A DNA stretch of 39,164 nt from Candidatus Phytoplasma bonamiae (GTDB lineage: Bacteria > Bacillota_I > Bacilli_A > Acholeplasmatales > Acholeplasmataceae): assembly GCF_030586845.1 (NCBI RefSeq), contig NZ_JAOSIQ010000002.1, forward strand, positions 1 to 39,164, written 5' to 3'. Shown one piece after another: positions 34,477-39,164 of this stretch (position 1 is the stretch's first letter; the number at the start of each line of letters is the position of its first letter). Position numbers and translations under genes: made by a program. The notes below the pieces were generated by a model, which saw only the letters and a program-made list of their open reading frames with translations, was not told the origin of the DNA and ran no database searches.

Positions 34477-35760
34477 TTAAAAATTTGTTTCATTTACAAA
34501 TTCAAAAACACAATTACAAATTTTTACTTGATCACATGATTTCATTCCTCTTTTTTTTAATTCTTCTTCAACTCCTATTTTTTTCAAAATATAAGAAAAA
34601 TAACTAATTGATTCATGATTACTAAAATCCGTTCTATGAAATAATTTTTCAATATAATCACCAGTAACTACATAACAACCATTGCTTTCTTTGGAAATGA
34701 TAAACTTAACTGATTCATTAAGAGTAAAAATCTTTCTATCTTCGATATCATTAACAGTTAAATCATTATTATACAAATCATTTTTTTGCAAATATTCTAT
34801 AATAATATTTTTTAAAGTTGTTAAACCTGAATAATTAACAATAGAAATAGGAATGATGGTCTTATCTTTTATTTTTTTTGATAAAATAATAAAATTTTTT
34901 TGAAAACAAAGTAAATCTGTTTTATTAATAACTATTATTTGAGGTTTTTTTAACATATTAACATTATATTTTTTTAATTCTTCGTTTAATAATAAATAAT
35001 CTGAATAAATATTATCATTTGAAGCATCACATATATGCAATAACAATTTACATCTTTCAATATGTTTTAAAAAATTAATACCCTGACCACGTCCTAAAGA
35101 AGCATTTTCAATTAACCCAGGAATATCAGCAATCACAAAATTTAATTTTTTATCAAAAACCATTCCTAAGCAAGGTGTTAAAGTAGTAAAGGGATAAGAA
35201 GCAATTTTCGGTTTAGCATTAGATAAAGCAGCTAATAAAGAAGATTTGCCTACATTAGGTAAACCTAATAAACCCACATCTGCTAACATTTTTAATTCTG
35301 TTCTAATAATTAAACTTTCTCCCAAATCGCCTTTTTCAGCATAAGACGGAGCTGAATTATAATGGTTAGCCAAGGCGAAATTACCTTTACCACCTTTACC
35401 GCCTCGAGCAATTATTAAATGTTCTCCGGCTTTTAAAATTTCTCCAATTAATTGATTATTTGTATGATTATAAATTAAAACACCCAAAGGCACTTCTATA
35501 AATAAATTAGGAGCATTAGCTCCATTTTTATTTTTATTTTCACCGTTATAACCATTTAAAGCTTTAATTTTTTTACGATATTTAAGTTTAAATAAATTAT
35601 TTTCGCCCGAAACGCCTACAAAAATTACAGATCCTCCGTGACCTCCATTTCCTCCTGAAGGCCCTCCATAAGGGACATATTTTTCCCTTCTAAAAGCGAC
35701 TTTTCCACATCCCCCATCGCCAGCTTTCACATAATTTATAACTTCATCAATAAAATTCAT
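34477..35760 (-). CDS. obgE: GTPase Obg
   Basis: Ribosome-assembly and stress GTPase. Start at MNFIDEVINYVKAGDGG with AGGGA just upstream; the ATG six codons earlier precedes that site. 427 aa: glycine-rich Obg fold (AGDGGCGKVAFRREKYVPYG, ARGGKGGKGNFA), G domain (LLGLPNVGKSSLLAALS, DIPGLIENA, INKTD), and a C-terminal OCT domain (SNGCYVVTGDYIEKLF, LKKIGVEEELKKRG). The rplU-prp-rpmA-obgE neighbourhood is as in Bacillus, with the spo0B gene missing and a 483-base gap before rpmA's end. Confidence 0.97.
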   Translation of the reverse strand: MNFIDEVINYVKAGDGGCGKVAFRREKYVPYGGPSGGNGGHGGSVIFVGVSGENNLFKLKYRKKIKALNGYNGENKNKNGANAPNLFIEVPLGVLIYNHTNNQLIGEILKAGEHLIIARGGKGGKGNFALANHYNSAPSYAEKGDLGESLIIRTELKMLADVGLLGLPNVGKSSLLAALSNAKPKIASYPFTTLTPCLGMVFDKKLNFVIADIPGLIENASLGRGQGINFLKHIERCKLLLHICDASNDNIYSDYLLLNEELKKYNVNMLKKPQIIVINKTDLLCFQKNFIILSKKIKDKTIIPISIVNYSGLTTLKNIIIEYLQKNDLYNNDLTVNDIEDRKIFTLNESVKFIISKESNGCYVVTGDYIEKLFHRTDFSNHESISYFSYILKKIGVEEELKKRGMKSCDQVKICNCVFEFVNETNF

Positions 35761-35808
35761 ATAATTCCCTAAATTCATTAGATAAATAGCCGATAAATTT
35801 AGTAATAA

Positions 35809-35837
35809 ATTTTATCTTTTTTTATAGCAAAATGCAA
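35809..35837 (-). promoter_or_regulatory. obgE: Putative promoter for obgE
   Basis: On the minus strand TTGCAT (35832-35837), 17 bases, TAAAAT (35809-35814). The -10 matches 5 of 6 and the spacing is ideal; the -35 is partial. It lies about 50 bases before the start. Confidence 0.45.
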
Positions 35838-36243
35838 AATAATATTTTTTATATTAAGATAAACAGAATTAAAAATTCCTTTGTATCCGAATATTTTGTT
35901 ATCTTGATAAAAAAAGATAAATTAAATTTTTTTCATGTTAAAAAATTATTAAATAATTTTAACCCATTAAATTTATCTGATGTTATTGTAAATCAAAAAT
36001 ACTAAAGTTAATAATATTATAATTAATGAAAAAATATAATTAATTCATATTTTTAATTTAATTAAAATATCATTTAACACTCAAATAGTCGATAATTATA
36101 ATCAAAAAATCAATTAATAAATAAAAAAATACTTTAATATTAATAATTAATTCTTAAAAAAGATATATATTTTTACATAAGTAATAATTATCAAGAAAAA
36201 ATTTTTAAACATTATTATTTTGGTTATCTTCTTGGCAATAAAA
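35838..36243 (-). other. AT-rich region between rpmA and obgE
   Basis: No reading frame beyond short shadows, no tRNA, and no convincing hairpin terminator after rpmA. Poly-A/T tracts dominate. The gap occupies the place of genes lost relative to Bacillus between rpmA and obg. Confidence 0.4.
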
Positions 36244-36543
36244 TTATTGTTTTAAAATACTGTTATAAACTGACGCACAAGTTTTTTGTTTTTTATTGAT
36301 ACGAATTTTTTCAAATTTAACAAAACCATTAATTAGAGCAAATAAAGTATCATCTTTACCCAAACCAACATTTTTACCCGGAACAACTTTAGTCCCTCTT
36401 TGACGATAAATAATAGATCCAGCATTTGTATATTGACCATCTGATAATTTAGCGCCTAAAGATTTAGAATGAGAATCGCGCCCGTTACGTGTCGAACTAA
36501 CTCCTTTTTTAGTTGCAAACAATTGAATATTTAATTTAAACAT
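36244..36543 (-). CDS. rpmA: 50S ribosomal protein L27 with cleavable N-terminal extension
   Basis: Its N-terminus reaches the peptidyl-transferase centre. Start at [14 protein letters not shown], 5 nt after AAAGAGGT; the longer frame needs a TTG. 99 aa. The first residues fit the Prp cleavage motif of Firmicutes (LxLQFFA followed by xKKG), here [11 protein letters not shown], so the mature protein should begin [46 protein letters not shown] and [14 protein letters not shown] are L27 signatures. Prp is encoded next door. Confidence 0.96.
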   Translation of the reverse strand: MFKLNIQLFATKKGVSSTRNGRDSHSKSLGAKLSDGQYTNAGSIIYRQRGTKVVPGKNVGLGKDDTLFALINGFVKFEKIRINKKQKTCASVYNSILKQ

Positions 36544-36555
36544 AATCAACCTCTT

Positions 36556-36876
36556 TTAATTTGTATTTTTAATCAATTTAATTTTCAAATAAGTTTGGTA
36601 CTGTTGGCTTAAATCTTTTAAAGTATATTTTAAATTTTGTAATAATTTATTAACTATTAAATTAGATTTTAATAAAATTAATTTAAAATAACCTTTTTTT
36701 AATTTAAAACTAATTTTATTTTTTAAGTTTAATAATTCAATAGCATTAACAGTAACTATTATAGCAGTGGATACCGAAGAACAAACTATATCATTTGAAC
36801 CGGAATATTGCGCATGACCTTGAATCAGAATAGAAATAATATTGTTGTTTTTATATTTTATAAAACATTCGATCAT
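36556..36876 (-). CDS. prp: Ribosomal-processing cysteine protease Prp
   Basis: Cleaves the N-terminal extension of L27. 106 aa. QGHAQYSGSNDIVCSSVSTA holds the catalytic His (residue 21) and Cys (residue 32) of the family pattern GHAxxxxxGxDivCaavS. The C-terminal half is poorly conserved, with many Leu/Lys. It sits between rplU and rpmA (15- and 12-base gaps), the standard Firmicutes arrangement, so substrate and protease are co-transcribed. Confidence 0.93.
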   Translation of the reverse strand: MIECFIKYKNNNIISILIQGHAQYSGSNDIVCSSVSTAIIVTVNAIELLNLKNKISFKLKKGYFKLILLKSNLIVNKLLQNLKYTLKDLSQQYQTYLKIKLIKNTN

Positions 36877-36891
36877 ATATAATTAACAAAA

Positions 36892-37215
36892 TCATTTAGG
36901 AAAATTAATATTCGTAATTAAAAGTTTTGTATATAATTGTCTATGTCCTTTTTTACAACGATACTTTTTACGTCTTTTATAAGTTGCTACAATAATTTTT
37001 TTTGATTTACCCTGTTTAAGAACTTTAGCCTCTACTGTTGCTCCTTGAACACAAGGATTTCCTAAAATAGAGTTGCCTTCAGAATGAATAGCTAAAACTT
37101 TACGAAACACATAAACTTCTTCGGGTCTTGCCGATAATTTATCTGTAAAAATTTCTTGATTTAAAGTGACTTGGAATTGTTTATTACCATTTGATACAAT
37201 AGCAAATTTATCCAT
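36892..37215 (-). CDS. rplU: 50S ribosomal protein L21
   Basis: Large-subunit protein. 107 aa. FAIVSNGNKQFQVTLNQEIF (consensus yAii.tGGKQykV..Gd.i), then KVLKQGKSKKIIVATYKRRK and YRCKKGHRQLYTKLLI match L21 (k..kyrrr.GHRq..T.v.I). It opens the rplU-prp-rpmA operon. A TGATAATAT -10-like element lies upstream near 37250 but is weak. Confidence 0.96.
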   Translation of the reverse strand: MDKFAIVSNGNKQFQVTLNQEIFTDKLSARPEEVYVFRKVLAIHSEGNSILGNPCVQGATVEAKVLKQGKSKKIIVATYKRRKKYRCKKGHRQLYTKLLITNINFPK

Positions 37216-37405
37216 AAATAACCTCTTTCTTTATTAAAAAACATAATAATATATTATCATTGTAAAATACTTTAAAATAATATCAATATAATTCAAATAA
37301 TTTGGTTTGATTCAAATAAATAATTATTTCCTTTTATTCTTCATCATCAAGCCATTGCATAATCATTTCAAGAGCTATTATTCACATTTATAGATTTTTA
37401 TGATT
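37216..37405 (-). other. Region between trhO and rplU with a possible gene tail
   Basis: About 190 bases. On the minus strand, around 37337-37380, a short open stretch reads ALEMIMQWLDDEE then TAA. The acidic ending resembles a protein C-terminus, but it is bounded by stops and very short. It may be a relic. The rest is AT-rich leader for rplU. Confidence 0.3.
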
Positions 37406-38317
37406 TTAATGATTGAAACGATTATGAGTATGTTGTCGGCAACGAAGACAACAACTACCTGAATATTTTATTTCATTGGCTAAACTACATAAAATTTGTT
37501 TATTACATTCAGGATTAGAGCAATTAATATATCTTTCACAAGGGGTTTGATCAAAAAAATCTTTACCTATAATAGTATGTCTTTTTTTATTAACTTTCAC
37601 AGCAATTCTTTTATCAAAAACATAAAGACTACCTTGAAATCCTTCGCCTTGAAGCTCTTTATCTTGACTATAATTAATAATTCCTCCTTTTAGTTGGAAA
37701 ACTTCAGATATACCTTTATTCTTTAAATAAACAGATAATTTTTCGCACCTTACTCCTCCAGTACAATATGTTAAAACTTTTTTATTCGCGAACAAATATA
37801 AATTTTTATCTATCCAAGCGGGTAATTCTCGAAAATTATTAATATCAGGTAAAATAGCGTTTAAAAAATTTCCTAATTTTGTTTCATAATTATTACGAGC
37901 ATCTAATAAAATGATATCAGATTTTTGAGATAAATAATAAAAATCTTTAGGTTCTAAATAACAACTATTTTTAGGAAAGACATCATTTATTAACTTTAAA
38001 GATACTATTTCTTTTTTATATTTTACAGAAAGTTTTGGAAAAACATGACCATTAACCGAATCTATTTTAAATGCAGTATTAGCTAAAAAAGAATCTTGTA
38101 ATAAAAATTGCATATAAGAATTAATATCTTTTATTAATCCTGACAAAGTACCGTTAATACCTTCATCAGAAATAATAATTCTACCTAACAATTTATTTCT
38201 AATACAAAATGTTTTGTGAAGATCACATAAAGTTTGAGGACTTTTAATATAATTATAGTTATAAAATAAAATAACTTGATAAAGATTTTCGTCAATTTGA
38301 TTTTTACTAGATACCAT
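37406..38317 (-). CDS. trhO: tRNA uridine(34) hydroxylase, rhodanese-like
   Basis: Oxygen-dependent hydroxylase that makes 5-hydroxyuridine at the wobble base U34 of tRNA. 303 aa. An N-terminal acylphosphatase-like domain (LLGRIIISDEGINGTLSG), a central rhodanese domain (DIILLDARNNYETKLGNF) and the active-site Cys in VLTYCTGGVRCEKLSVYL, then GGIINYSQD. A C-terminal cysteine cluster (CSNPECNKQILC, CCLRCRQH) is typical of the YceA/YbfQ family. The gene stands alone with AAAGGA 12 nt before the ATG. Confidence 0.94.
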   Translation of the reverse strand: MVSSKNQIDENLYQVILFYNYNYIKSPQTLCDLHKTFCIRNKLLGRIIISDEGINGTLSGLIKDINSYMQFLLQDSFLANTAFKIDSVNGHVFPKLSVKYKKEIVSLKLINDVFPKNSCYLEPKDFYYLSQKSDIILLDARNNYETKLGNFLNAILPDINNFRELPAWIDKNLYLFANKKVLTYCTGGVRCEKLSVYLKNKGISEVFQLKGGIINYSQDKELQGEGFQGSLYVFDKRIAVKVNKKRHTIIGKDFFDQTPCERYINCSNPECNKQILCSLANEIKYSGSCCLRCRQHTHNRFNH

Positions 38318-38440
38318 AGTATTTAATAATTCCTTTATTTTTAAAAAAAATACAAGTATATATAAAAAATAATAACTAAATTTAAATTATTTAATTTGAT
38401 TTGTAACTTGTAATTACCTAAAATAATTAAATTCATAAAA

Positions 38441-39010
38441 TCAAAAGTTTTTATCAATCAATTTAGAAAATTTAGGATCTTGAGCATATTTTTTATAATT
38501 TAATTTTTGCAAAAATTTTAAAGTAGTTATAGGAACTAATTTTTCCATATCTTTAAAATTTCCCTGAATAAATAACTTACGAACTTGCGTTGCTGAAATA
38601 GGTTTAAAATCCACCGTTAATCGAGATAAAATAACTAATTCTACCGGAGATTGAAACAAAATTTCTTTCATGATGGTATTGTATAAATTAGTAGTAGATG
38701 AAAAAGGTTCTTCCCCTACATAACGTTTTTTAATGCCCAAATGATAAGCTATATAATTTTTGAAAATATTTGTATCTAAAATAGCTTGAGAGCGAATTAC
38801 TTGTTCAGAAGATGGTAAAAAATAAGAAGGGAAAACATTTCTTGATACTAAATAATTACTACCTTCTATAATACAAACATTTTTTATGTTTTGTGTAGCT
38901 AATTTGACCATTTCTTTACGCTGTTCATAAGAAAATAAAGATATATCTTCTTTAACCATAATAAGATAAACAAAATCACTATTATTAGATGCTGTTTGAG
39001 TACGAATAGA
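38441..39010 (-). pseudogene. citC: Citrate lyase ligase (CitC), C-terminal part, interrupted at its 5' end
   Basis: CitC acetylates citrate lyase to activate it. The segment covers the nucleotidyltransferase half: FVYLIMVKEDISLFSYEQR, GSNYLVSRNVFPSYFL, LGIKKRYVGEEPFS and KPISATQVRKLF. Homology continues upstream of the first ATG (TQTASNNSDF, frame open to 39010), so that ATG is not the real start. The N-terminal acetyltransferase and HxGH region is missing. It is replaced by the end of a group II intron. Splicing could restore the gene if the other exon lies beyond the window; otherwise it is a remnant. No citDEF genes are in the window. Confidence 0.75.
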
Positions 39011-39164
39011 TTATTGGCGTTTCATCGATAAGATGTTTTTTCATCAACTATTACCAACAGCCCCCGTCCAAACGGTGCGAGCAAGTTTCCCAGCACACCG
39101 CTTTCCATAATTTATCCCTGTTCCGGGTTTAACTTCGTGTCACCACTGGTTAAATGTTTATTCT
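39011..39164 (-). mobile_element. Group II intron 3' end (domains V and VI), cut by the window edge
   Basis: On the minus strand a 34-nt element at 39070-39103 has the exact architecture of group II intron domain V: a 9-bp lower helix starting with the AGC triad (AAGCGGTGT / GCACCGTTT), a 2-nt bulge (TC), a 5-step upper helix with one U-U mismatch, and a GAAA tetraloop. A domain VI-like stem (TTGG...CCAA around GATG/CATC) follows at about 39015-39056, then citC coding sequence. The region is GC-richer than its surroundings. The intron body and any reverse transcriptase lie beyond the right edge. Confidence 0.8.

Noticed and set aside
36181-36243. Hairpin terminator after rpmA built on CCAAGAAGATAACCAA
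   Set aside because: The two CCAA copies are direct, not inverted, repeats and form no stem.
38441-38959. Calling the right-end gene nadD or another adenylyltransferase
   Set aside because: The ISATQVRK motif is shared, but GSNYLVSRNVFPSYFL and RYVGEEPF are specific to CitC, and homology extends upstream of the first ATG.
1-39164. tRNA or rRNA genes, CRISPR array, replication origin
   Set aside because: Reading the gaps showed no cloverleaf with a GGTTCGAATCC-type arm, no spaced repeats, and no cluster of DnaA boxes near dnaA-type genes.

Overview
The window looks like a stretch of a phytoplasma chromosome (class Mollicutes, order Acholeplasmatales). The DNA is strongly AT-rich. UGA is used as an ordinary stop codon (rpmJ, rpsE and rpsQ end in TGA), which argues against Mycoplasma or Spiroplasma. 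There are no cell-wall genes around rsmH. The left edge carries a broken sporulation-type sigma factor of the kind found in phytoplasma mobile units, and the right edge carries the end of a group II intron. I could not assign a species.

Layout, left to right. Positions 1-1288 are accessory: a frameshifted sigma-factor pseudogene, a strong terminator, a short in-frame tail that may be a gene remnant, and one unrecognised gene. Positions 1410-24563 are almost all housekeeping genes on the minus strand. Read in the direction of transcription they run rpoZ and rsmH, then the S10 cluster (rpsJ to rpmC), a 531-bp gap with a new promoter, the spc and alpha clusters (rpsQ to rplQ, including secY, map, infA, rpmJ and rpoA), the energising module of an ECF vitamin transporter (ecfA1-ecfA2-ecfT), and tmk-holB-rsmI-metG. 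The last group is in the same relative order as in Bacillus.

Positions 24595-37215 hold gmk, leuS, acpP, cdaA (cyclic di-AMP synthase), an MgtA-like magnesium P-type ATPase broken by a frameshift in a run of ten adenines, rpsD, adk (the only convincing plus-strand gene), a lone ECF substrate-binding subunit, obgE, and the rplU-prp-rpmA trio. Positions 37406-39164 hold trhO, the 3' part of a citrate lyase ligase gene (citC), and directly upstream of it a group II intron end with a well-formed domain V.

Most of the window makes ribosomes, RNA polymerase and the Sec channel, as expected for a reduced parasite genome. Ribosome assembly recurs as a theme: Prp with a cleavable L27, Obg, RsmH and RsmI, and zinc-free versions of L36 and S14. 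The most unusual points are the poly-A frameshift in the magnesium ATPase next to cdaA, the altered editing residues in LeuRS, the group II intron at citC, and the split of the S10 and spc clusters. I saw no tRNA or rRNA gene, no CRISPR array and no wholly new multigene system.
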